This document shows positions 6,699 through 12,785 of a DNA stretch of 13,188 nucleotides, one piece after another. Made by a program: the position numbers and the translations under genes. The stretch's first letter is position 1, and the number at the start of each line of letters is the position of its first letter. The notes below the pieces were generated by a model. The model worked only from the letters and a program-made list of their open reading frames with translations. It did not search any database and was not told the origin of the DNA. The stretch is from contig DPQS01000031.1 of the NCBI GenBank assembly GCA_003537755.1, positions 374 through 13,561 on the forward strand, read 5' to 3'. This DNA comes from Clostridiales bacterium (GTDB lineage: Bacteria; Bacillota; Clostridia; Christensenellales; CAG-314).

Positions 6699-7043
6699 TT
6701 ACTTGATCGGCACGTACATTATGTCAAGGTTGGTGTCTACCAGTTTAAGCACAAAACGGATACCCTCCGTCTGTTGCGTGGCGTCCTGGCTGAGCAACCT
6801 TGCTGTGGACTCGATGTTGACTTGCAGATCGTCCGGCATGTCGCCTTCGTACAAAACTTCGGCAAAGGATTCTCCGCGCTCGACGGTCGACGACGGAATG
6901 ACGGCAAAGTGCAGGTTGCGGTCAAATTCCTGTGCCAACTGTTTAAGTTCTTTTATGGCTTTGCTGTGTTGCGGCGCATTGGAAGTAAGCCAGTCCTTGT
7001 TGCATTTGTCGCTTATGTACAACTTGATAAATACGGTAAACAC
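6699..7043 (-). CDS. Conserved-looking hypothetical protein, 114 aa
   Basis: I do not recognise this family. The protein is soluble (no membrane segment or signal peptide), with an N-terminal beta-like run (MFTVFIKLYISDK), a helical middle rich in Lys, Glu and Gln (residues ~25-42), and a beta-like C-terminus ending in YVPIK. The start is GTG at 7043, supported by AAGGAG with a 6-nt spacing on the minus strand. It is the last gene of a tadA-dut-this cluster, 128 nt after dut, and ends ~70 nt before the bidirectional terminator. Co-transcription with the nucleotide and tRNA genes is likely, but nothing in the residues indicates a job. Confidence 0.75.
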   Translation of the reverse strand: MFTVFIKLYISDKCNKDWLTSNAPQHSKAIKELKQLAQEFDRNLHFAVIPSSTVERGESFAEVLYEGDMPDDLQVNIESTARLLSQDATQQTEGIRFVLKLVDTNLDIMYVPIK

Positions 7044-7171
7044 GATTTACTCCTTTGTAGTGTCTTTTGTTTTTGCGGTTGTAGGCGTACCGAGTTACAG
7101 TCTGCATGACGAAACACGCACAGCACGGCGGAATACAGATATTTGCATTTCTGTCGCAAGTTGTTTCCGTT

Positions 7172-7651
7172 TTATTTTTTGCCGTCGGTGGATCCCAGTC
7201 CGCCGTTGCGAATCGCGCTTGCGTCGTCGTCTTCAGTCAGCAGGTAACGTGTAAATATGCCTTGCGCAAATGCAGTGCCTTTGGCAATGTCCAGTCGTTT
7301 GTCGCTTTCGTTGGTCATTCGCACAAAAATGTGTCCTTCGTTGTCGCTGTCGGCGTAGTCGGCGTCGATTACCCCGACAGTGTTGTTAAGCCGAAGTTTG
7401 TACTTGAAGCCAAGCCCGCTGCGAGGGTAAATCAGCAGACACCAGTCGTCGGGCATAAGCGCGCGTATTCCGGTTGCGACGGTGGTGGTTTGCCCCGGTT
7501 CGAGCGTGATGTCGTCCGGTGCAAAAAAGTCGTAGCCGGCACTTCCGGCGGTTGCGCGGCGCGGCAGTCTGATGTCGTTGTAAATCGATTCGCTTCCGTG
7601 GGGCGCAAACCGAGCGTATGTTACTTTTTCAAATTTTGCAAGTTTTCTCAT
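7172..7651 (-). CDS. dut: dUTP diphosphatase (dUTPase)
   Basis: A 159-aa trimeric-type dUTPase that hydrolyses dUTP to dUMP and pyrophosphate, keeping uracil out of DNA and feeding dTMP synthesis. All five motifs are visible: I AGSAGYDFFA (35-44), II PRSGLG (76-81), III GVIDADY (93-99, with catalytic Asp96 and the uracil-site Tyr99), IV GTAFAQ (125-130), and the glycine-rich V RNGGLGSTDG (148-157). In motif V the usual GGFGST Phe is Leu. The N-terminal ~30 residues before motif I match the longer form common in Firmicutes (MRKLAKFEKV...). The ATG lies 27 nt after the tadA stop; the ribosome site is weak, so translation may be coupled. It is very probably in one operon with tadA. Confidence 0.95.
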   Translation of the reverse strand: MRKLAKFEKVTYARFAPHGSESIYNDIRLPRRATAGSAGYDFFAPDDITLEPGQTTTVATGIRALMPDDWCLLIYPRSGLGFKYKLRLNNTVGVIDADYADSDNEGHIFVRMTNESDKRLDIAKGTAFAQGIFTRYLLTEDDDASAIRNGGLGSTDGKK

Positions 7652-7678
7652 TGTTGTCGGATGTGTACTTTGTCGTTG

Positions 7679-8128
7679 TCATTTTTGGCGTTTTTGTTTG
7701 AAAAATTCCGTCAGCATGTCGCTGCACGCTTCTTCTTCAACGCCGCCGCAAAGTTCGAGATGGTGGTTGAGTGTTGTTCCGATTTGCTCTGCAAGCTGCA
7801 CGCAGCCTTCGCCCGAAAGGTCATACGCGCCGAACACGACGCGTGGCAGTCGTGCGTTGTAGCACGCCCCGAGGCACATTACGCACGGCTCAAGCGTTAC
7901 GTACAGCGTGCAACCGCTAAGCCGCCAATCGCCCGTTTTTTTGCAGGCGCGTTGTATGGCAAGTACTTCGGCGTGTCCGACGGCGTTTTTGGACGCATTG
8001 CGCCTGTTGTGTGCGCGCGCAATCACTTTGCCGTTTTTTACGATTACCGCGCCGATGGGAACTTCGCCTTCTTTCGCCGCCGCCTTGGCTTGCTTCATTG
8101 CCAGCCGCATGTAGTAATTATCGTTCAT
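7679..8128 (-). CDS. tadA: tRNA-specific adenosine deaminase
   Basis: A 149-aa cytidine-deaminase-fold enzyme that converts A34 of tRNA-Arg(ACG) to inosine. The zinc site is complete: HAE at 52-54 (His52 ligand, Glu54 proton shuttle) and PCVMC at 81-85 (Cys82, Cys85). The length and the start MNDNYYMRLAMKQAKAA fit bacterial TadA. It is the first gene of the minus-strand cluster with dut and the 114-aa protein. No Shine-Dalgarno is visible before the ATG; the preceding ~40 nt are A- and C-rich, so initiation may rely on an unstructured leader. The large open frame on the opposite strand here is a shadow. Confidence 0.95.
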   Translation of the reverse strand: MNDNYYMRLAMKQAKAAAKEGEVPIGAVIVKNGKVIARAHNRRNASKNAVGHAEVLAIQRACKKTGDWRLSGCTLYVTLEPCVMCLGACYNARLPRVVFGAYDLSGEGCVQLAEQIGTTLNHHLELCGGVEEEACSDMLTEFFKQKRQK

Positions 8129-8232
8129 ATTTTTGTATTGTGGTTATATTTTTTGTTGGTGGTTGGGTGAAAAATTATTGAGTAGGGTCGGCATTCTATC
8201 CAACCATTGCAATAAATGTTTGTGATTACAAT

Positions 8233-8286
8233 GTACCCTTCCGGGGGATGTTTCGACTGCGCAACGAATGGCGCGTTGATGACATA
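8233..8286. repeat. Solo end fragment of the MITE-like repeat family
   Basis: The block GTACCCTTCCGGGGGATG, followed by TTTCGACT (8233-8258), matches the reverse complement of 12656-12681 at 24 of 26 positions. It then ends with GATGACATAAT, like the right end of the element at 2706-3003. It appears to be a truncated copy. No gene lies between tadA (8128) and the large palindrome at 8362; the other thing seen there is a small TTTGC/GCAAA hairpin (8312-8326). Confidence 0.55.
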
Positions 8287-8361
8287 ATCAATGGTGGCAA
8301 TATGCAGGTTGTTTGCAGTTGGCAAATCTGGGGACTACTCTGTATCTTTACTTACACTGTA

Positions 8362-8523
8362 AATAGTGGGTGTAACTCTTCATTGTCACTCACTATTGAG
8401 GCGGCGTAGATTGGTGCAGATGGCGGCAACAGTTGGCGGAACCGCGAGGAAGTGTACTTGGCGTACATGACCGAGCGGGGACGACAAACGTAGTCGCCAG
8501 ATGCGCCAATATACGCCGCCTCA
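8362..8523. repeat. Large palindromic repeat overlapping the GH2 stop codon
   Basis: A 29-nt arm starting TGAGGCGGCGTA (8397-8425) pairs with the arm at 8495-8523, with 25 Watson-Crick matches and one G-T pair. A second stem, AATAGTGGGTG (8362-8372) with CACTCACTATT (8387-8397), abuts it. The interior is GC-rich and contains GTGTAC/GTACAT-type matches. The sequence and layout look like a dispersed structured repeat of gut Clostridia, recalled from memory. The end of the right arm, TCA on the plus strand, is the TGA stop of the minus-strand GH2 gene. Confidence 0.7.
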
Positions 8524-10278
8524 AATCCATTCTTTGCCAATGCGGATTTGCCCGTTCAGCGTTTGCATCAGCGTTTCGTCCACTTTAAGCACCTTTCTGT
8601 CATACGTTACAAGTCCGTTTACCTCGTCTTCCACGTCGGAAAGTTGCGCAAACACCGCCGCCGACAGTCCTTCGGGTACAAGGTCTATCACGTCGTGTTT
8701 GTACAAGTCGGCAATGGCAATGTTGTATTGCTCGATGTCGTCAAACTTTTTGTAACCGTACTCGCGTTCCGTGTTGAATATATGTCCCGATATCGGCAGA
8801 CTGTAACCGCCGAATTCCGTCAGACAGGTGACGCGGTTGTGTTTGTCCTTGTGCAGTCTGGTCGCTTTGAAATAGACGTGCATGCTGTGGATGTCGCCGC
8901 CGCCCTGGTCGTGCCAGCCGCTTGCGTGGTCAACGGTGCGCGTGCCGTCGATTTGTTTTGTAAGTGCGGCAATGCGGTTTGCATCAAACTGTCCCCAACC
9001 CTCATTGAACGGCACCCACATAGCAATGCACGGACAGTTGTACAAAGTGCCGATCATTTCCATGTATTCCTTTTCAAAGGCGTCGCGGCTTATCTTTTGT
9101 CTGCGTGAAAACAGTCCGTAGCGGCTGTCTTTTACATTGCTTTTGCCGCTATACGGCAACGCAAGCGTTACAAGCAGGTTTTGTTTCGTTCCGCCGCTGG
9201 GCATATCCTGCCACACAAGCATGCCCAGTCTGTCGCAGTGGTAGTACCAACGAGCAGGTTCCACCTTGATGTGCTTGCGAAGCATGTTGAAGCCGAGGCG
9301 TTTGGCAAGAGCTATGTCTGCAACAAGAGCTTCGTCGGACGGTGCGGTGTACAAGCCGTCGCTCCAGTAGCCCTGGTCTAATAGTCCGTTGTGGAAGTAG
9401 GGCTTGTTGTTCAGCATCAGGCGTTTGTGTCTGCCGACCGATTCGCAACCGAATTTGCGCATTGCAAAGTAACTTGTAACCTTGTCGCGGCGCGAAATGA
9501 GCACCAAGTCGTACAAAAACGGCGTTTCGGGCGTCCATGACTTAAATCGTCCGTCGGGGAATGACAACGATACGGTGCCTTTGCCGTCAACCTTGGCAAT
9601 TTCCTCATCGCCCTCTTTCAGAATAAAAGTCACCGGCTCGTCAAAGGTGCAGTCCGTTTCAACAATCACCCGTCCCTCGTCGTAAACCGGGGTTATGCGC
9701 AGGCTCTTTATGTAGTCGGTCGGTACGCTTTCAAGCCATACCGTCTGCCATATTCCGCTTTGAGGGGTGTACCACATACCGCCGCGGTGCGTACTTTGTT
9801 TGCCGCACTGGTAGTAGCGGGTGTCGGTGTAGTCAATCACCTTTACGACAAGACTGTTAGGTTGATCGATCTTTGCCGCCGAAGTGATGTCTGCGGTAAA
9901 CGGCAGGTAGCCACCCTCGTGGTGGCACACCTTTATTTCGTTGACAAACACGTCGCAAATGCAGTCCACCGCTCCGAAATTGAGCAGTATCACATCGCGC
10001 ACGAAGCTGCGACTAAGCGTAAACTCGGTGTGGTAAAACAATCTTTCGCGCGGTTTAAGTTGACGTCCTACACCCGACAGTATGCTTTCAGGTGAAAAAG
10101 GCACCAAAATACGCCCGTCGAATACGGCGGGCATGGTGTCGTTTTTTGTTATGGCGTAGTCCCACCAACCGTTGAGATTGATGTAGCTGTTACGTACAAA
10201 TTGCGGTCGGGGGTATTCCTGCAACGGTTTGTCGTCGAGTTGTTCGCCCCAAACCGTTTTTAGTCTTGTAGTAGGCAA
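8521..10278 (-). CDS. Glycoside hydrolase family 2 enzyme (beta-galactosidase/glucuronidase-like)
   Basis: A 585-aa cytoplasmic glycosidase without signal peptide. An N-terminal jelly-roll sugar-binding domain (~20-180) is followed by an Ig-like domain (~180-280) and a TIM barrel (~285-560). The catalytic pair is visible: acid/base Glu426 in FNEGWGQF and nucleophile Glu488 in LTEFGGY. GH2 enzymes retain configuration and release terminal beta-galactosyl, -glucuronyl or -mannosyl units; the specificity cannot be read here. It is shorter than LacZ (~1,000 aa), lacking the C-terminal domains. Translation starts at TTG 10278, with AAGGAGG 5 nt upstream on the minus strand. It follows the TetR gene by 94 nt on the same strand, so it may be that regulator's target. 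Its stop codon lies in the terminal bases of a palindromic repeat. Confidence 0.92.
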   Translation of the reverse strand: MPTTRLKTVWGEQLDDKPLQEYPRPQFVRNSYINLNGWWDYAITKNDTMPAVFDGRILVPFSPESILSGVGRQLKPRERLFYHTEFTLSRSFVRDVILLNFGAVDCICDVFVNEIKVCHHEGGYLPFTADITSAAKIDQPNSLVVKVIDYTDTRYYQCGKQSTHRGGMWYTPQSGIWQTVWLESVPTDYIKSLRITPVYDEGRVIVETDCTFDEPVTFILKEGDEEIAKVDGKGTVSLSFPDGRFKSWTPETPFLYDLVLISRRDKVTSYFAMRKFGCESVGRHKRLMLNNKPYFHNGLLDQGYWSDGLYTAPSDEALVADIALAKRLGFNMLRKHIKVEPARWYYHCDRLGMLVWQDMPSGGTKQNLLVTLALPYSGKSNVKDSRYGLFSRRQKISRDAFEKEYMEMIGTLYNCPCIAMWVPFNEGWGQFDANRIAALTKQIDGTRTVDHASGWHDQGGGDIHSMHVYFKATRLHKDKHNRVTCLTEFGGYSLPISGHIFNTEREYGYKKFDDIEQYNIAIADLYKHDVIDLVPEGLSAAVFAQLSDVEDEVNGLVTYDRKVLKVDETLMQTLNGQIRIGKEWI

Positions 10279-10372
10279 TGCGCCCTCCTTTTTGCCTGCG
10301 GAAAGCGGTGTAAGTTTGCCACAGTCCGCCGCAAAAATGTAGTCAAAAAATCACAACGTATGCAAAAATCGC

Positions 10373-10933
10373 TTACTTTATTTCAGTAAGAAGGCTGTGG
10401 AAAACTTCGGTAAACATATCTTTTACCTGTTCGTCGGTAAACGCGCAAACGTCGCCTGCGCACAGTGTGCCGATACCTACGGTGTACACTGCAAGGTGCA
10501 GGTAGATATGCTTTGCCGCTTCTTCGGAAAGATTGTACGGTCCTGTCAGCGAAGCCAGTACCTTGGGATAGGTTGTGCGTGTGTCGGGCAGGTAGTTTGC
10601 CGGTTCGACGGGGGCGTTGCCTTGCAGGAACATGATTTTGAACAGTTTCGGCTCGTCCTTTGCAAATTTGACAAATTGCGTGCCGGTGCCGATAAATGCA
10701 ATTTCCTGATTAAGCCCTTCGTTGATGTATTTGTCGTAAAGGTCGTTGGCTTGTTTCATTACTGCACTCTGAACTTCTTCCATGTTGGAAAACAGCGTGA
10801 AAATGGGGCAGTAAGACGAACCCAGATGTTTGCCCAGGTTGCGAGCGGTAAGCGCTTCCATTCCGTCGGCACGGACGAGGTCAAACGCTACTTTTGCGAT
10901 GTGTTCTTTGGTAAATTTTGCTCTTGGCGGCAT
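10373..10933 (-). CDS. TetR/AcrR-family transcriptional regulator
   Basis: A 186-aa protein. Residues ~8-55 are a TetR-type DNA-binding domain: FTKEHIAKVAFDLVRADG, then a helix-turn-helix at ~27-47 (LTARNLGKHLGSSYCPIFTLF). The SSYCPIFTLF-SNMEEV version of the recognition segment is the one seen in a Clostridial TetR subgroup, as far as I recall. Residues ~60-186 form the helical ligand/dimer domain and carry no recognisable ligand motif. GGAG stands 9 nt before the ATG. It lies upstream of the GH2 gene on the same strand (94-nt gap) and diverges from hypB. The simplest reading is that it controls itself and the glycosidase; whether the inducer is a sugar is unknown. Confidence 0.9.
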   Translation of the reverse strand: MPPRAKFTKEHIAKVAFDLVRADGMEALTARNLGKHLGSSYCPIFTLFSNMEEVQSAVMKQANDLYDKYINEGLNQEIAFIGTGTQFVKFAKDEPKLFKIMFLQGNAPVEPANYLPDTRTTYPKVLASLTGPYNLSEEAAKHIYLHLAVYTVGIGTLCAGDVCAFTDEQVKDMFTEVFHSLLTEIK

Positions 10934-11033
10934 AATAATGCACTCCTTGGTAAATATTTGTCAATCACTCGCTCGCTAAATGCGAAATAGAATTTTGCAG
11001 ATTGTGGGCAGGGTGTTATATAACGACGGTTTC

Positions 11034-11062
11034 ATTTTAGATTAAAAGCCGACTATTGTCAA
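11034..11062 (-). promoter_or_regulatory. Sigma-A-type promoter for tetR-GH2
   Basis: On the minus strand, TTGACA (11062-11057) and TAAAAT (11039-11034) are separated by 17 nt, with transcription starting near 11027. That leaves a ~95-nt leader before the TetR start codon, in which an operator could lie; the stretch 10965-10985 (TTTAGCGAGCGAGTGATTG on the minus strand) is a weak candidate. Confidence 0.7.
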
Positions 11063-11205
11063 GGGAAAAAGAACAAAAGGCAAAATATTTTGCGTGTATT
11101 GTAAAAGGTTTCCCAAATCCGGCAAAAATAAACAAATCGGTGCATTTTGTTTACATTTACCGTCGGTTTCGCGCAAAATAACAGGCGAAATTAAAAAGTT
11201 GGGTA

Positions 11206-11233
11206 TTGACATTGCAATGGCAATATGTTAAAT
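11206..11233 (+). promoter_or_regulatory. Sigma-A-type promoter for hypB
   Basis: TTGACA (11206-11211) and TTAAAT (11228-11233), with a 16-nt spacer, lie in a very AT-rich region and diverge from the tetR promoter. Transcription would start near 11240, about 205 nt before the hypB ATG. Confidence 0.6.
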
Positions 11234-11239
11234 TATTAC

Positions 11240-11444
11240 TATATATTTTTTATTTTAATAAACCGTCCGACGAAGAGTTTTTTTTGTCGGCGATGACAAA
11301 TCTTTGGCAGAAGTGCAGGGTTTTTTCGTGCAAGGCGAATGCTTAAAACCAACGTTCTGAATGATAGTTGTCGCTAACTGAATTGCAGGCTCAGACACGG
11401 CACGGATGTTGCCCCACAATGCCAACGTAACATAGAGGTGAACA
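11240..11444 (+). promoter_or_regulatory. Leader region of hypB
   Basis: About 205 nt of non-coding leader. Small stems are possible: CCGAC (11267-11271) with GTCGG (11286-11290), GGTTTT with AAAACC (about 11319-11350), and GGCA/TGCC shortly before the start codon. I do not recognise the NiCo, molybdenum-cofactor or any other riboswitch consensus in it. It ends with GAGGTG (11435-11440) 4 nt before the ATG. Whether it regulates is open. Confidence 0.3.
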
Positions 11445-12113
11445 ATGGACAACGTAAGAGTAATCGAAATAAAACAGAGCGTATTTGAGGACAATGACAA
11501 AGACGCGGCATTGCTTCGCGACGAGTTGAAAAAGAAAGGTGTGTATCTCATCAACCTTATGAGCAGCCCCGGAAGCGGCAAAACGACGACATTGACAAAA
11601 TTGTTGCCGCTGCTTGCCAAAAAATACCGCGTAGGTGTAATGGAAGCGGACATCGACGGCGACGTTGACGCAAAGACAATTGCCGACATGGGTATCAAAT
11701 CCATTCAGTTGCACACAGGCGGCATGTGTCACCTCGACGCCGACATGACAAGGCAGGGACTGCGCGAACTGGGCGTGGACGACCTTGACATAGTGGTGCT
11801 GGAAAACGTCGGAAACCTGGTGTGCCCGGCAGAATTCGACACGGGTGCGGTCAACAACATGATGATACTGTCCGTGCCCGAGGGACACGACAAGCCGCTG
11901 AAGTATCCGCTGATTTTCAGCGTGTGCGACCTGGTGCTTATCAACAAGATAGACGTCGCGCCGTACTTCGACTTCGACGAGGCAAAGTGTCGCGAGTACA
12001 TCACAATGCGCAATCCCGATGCGACGGTGGTACCTGCCTGCGCCAGAACGGGCGAGGGCATCGACAAGGTTGCGGCATGGATTGAACAGCGCGTTGAAGA
12101 GTGGCGTGCCTGA
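11445..12113 (+). CDS. hypB: Hydrogenase/urease nickel incorporation GTPase HypB
   Basis: A 222-aa SIMIBI GTPase that, with HypA, delivers nickel to the active site of [NiFe]-hydrogenase (and urease in some species). The P-loop SSPGSGKTT is at 40-48. The G-domain metal site is visible as Cys95-His96 in GGMCHLDAD and Cys127 in NLVCPAEFDTG. The base-recognition motif NKID is at 167-170. The N-terminal CXXCGC high-affinity nickel motif and the His-rich stretch of some HypB proteins are absent. Start: ATG with GAGGTG upstream. It is an isolated unit: no hypA, hypC-F, hydrogenase or urease gene lies within ~1 kb on either side, so its partners must be coded elsewhere. The family call is secure; which enzyme it serves cannot be told. 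Confidence 0.95.
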   Translation: MDNVRVIEIKQSVFEDNDKDAALLRDELKKKGVYLINLMSSPGSGKTTTLTKLLPLLAKKYRVGVMEADIDGDVDAKTIADMGIKSIQLHTGGMCHLDADMTRQGLRELGVDDLDIVVLENVGNLVCPAEFDTGAVNNMMILSVPEGHDKPLKYPLIFSVCDLVLINKIDVAPYFDFDEAKCREYITMRNPDATVVPACARTGEGIDKVAAWIEQRVEEWRA

Positions 12114-12198
12114 CAAGAAAACGTCGAAGTGGCATTTGAGAAAATGGCGCCATTGTGAGGTGGGTGCCGAAGTATGAAAGTTTATAACGACGGGACCC

Positions 12199-12322
12199 GT
12201 CAAGGAATTAAGTCGCTGCGAACGCGTGCTCGCTCGCTTCACTTTGGGCATTGTGGCTTAGTGGCAGGTAGCCTACCCAGCCGTGCCCTCGTTCAGATGT
12301 CGCTACGACTTAACACCTTGAC
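12199..12322. repeat. Imperfect inverted repeat with structured interior
   Basis: The arm at 12199-12221 (GTCAAGGAATTAAGTCG, then CTGCGA) matches the reverse complement of 12300-12322 at 19 of 23 positions. The 78 nt between hold a GGTAGCCTACC hairpin and a GC-rich stretch. No open frame in it looks like a protein. It lies ~85 nt after hypB, so it could also shape the 3' end of the hypB transcript, although no T-run follows. Confidence 0.55.
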
Positions 12323-12481
12323 ACCCGTGATGTAGTTGACTAACCGCTTGCAGTTGGTTTGCCTGCTTCATGTTTGCTAACTTCGGCGGACATAATTGTA
12401 AATGGCTGAATAGAGCCGTTTTCAACGTCAGCACTTTATGAAATGCCCCCACAGCGCCGCTACCCCGACCGCCCACACCCG

Positions 12482-12587
12482 GCGCGTACAAAAAAGTACG
12501 CGCAATGAAATTTGCCTGACGGCAAATGAAATCTTGCTACGCAAGGTGAAATCCGTCTGCGACGGATGAAATCCCACTTCGTGGGGT
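12482..12587. repeat. Tandem array of hairpins joined by TGAAAT
   Basis: Five stem-loops stand in a row: GCGCGTAC/GTACGCGC (12482-12503), TTTGCC/GGCAAA (12511-12526), CTTGC/GCAAG (12533-12545), TCCGTC/GACGGA (12552-12566) and CCCAC/GTGGG (12573-12585). The stem sequences differ completely, while the linker TGAAAT recurs unchanged at 12506, 12527, 12547 and 12567, a period of 20-21 nt. Loops are 3-6 nt. Another TGAAAT lies at 12439. Open frames over it are composition artefacts. Confidence 0.8.
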
Positions 12588-12634
12588 TGTGGACGAGCGT
12601 AGTGCAAACAAACAATAGTGTGCACGTGTACGAC

Positions 12635-12785
12635 GTGTTGAGCGAAACGAAGTGAAGTCGAAACATCCCCTGGAAAGGTACCTTTCGTCTGACACTACGT
12701 GTTGCAATGACCTGATTGTAGGTAAGAGGAACCCTTTCGGGGGATTGCCACGGCGCGACAAAAGCAGCCGCTTCTCGCAATGACA
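12635..12785. mobile_element. Second MITE-like element, related to 2706-3003
   Basis: The left end GTGTTGAGCGAAACGAAGTG and the right end (on the other strand GTGTCATTGCGAGAAGCGG) are imperfect inverted repeats of the TGTCAT-TGAGCG type. Inside, AGTCGAAACATCCCCTGG and what follows (12656-12681) is nearly identical to the reverse complement of 8233-8258. An inverted relative of that block, GGAACCCTTTCGGGGGAT, lies at 12728-12745. It is non-coding and probably a degenerate copy of the same family. Confidence 0.55.

Noticed and set aside
7106..8170. A 354-codon open frame on the plus strand
   Set aside because: It lies antisense to dut and tadA, which have full catalytic motifs; its Val/Phe/Cys/Arg-rich product is a composition artefact and it has no convincing ribosome site.
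8352..8540. A 62-codon minus-strand frame over the large palindrome
   Set aside because: The sequence is fully explained by the structured repeat; such frames recur wherever the repeat occurs and are not evidence of a protein.
11391..12251. A 286-codon open frame on the minus strand
   Set aside because: It is antisense to hypB, whose P-loop and metal motifs are clear; the product is His/Val/Phe-rich as expected of a shadow frame.
12199..12322. Simple intrinsic terminator of hypB
   Set aside because: The arms are 78 nt apart and no T-run follows the right arm.
12482..12587. CRISPR array as an explanation of the 20-21-nt periodic repeats
   Set aside because: The constant part is only 6 nt and the variable parts are self-complementary, unlike CRISPR repeats and spacers; no cas gene is present.
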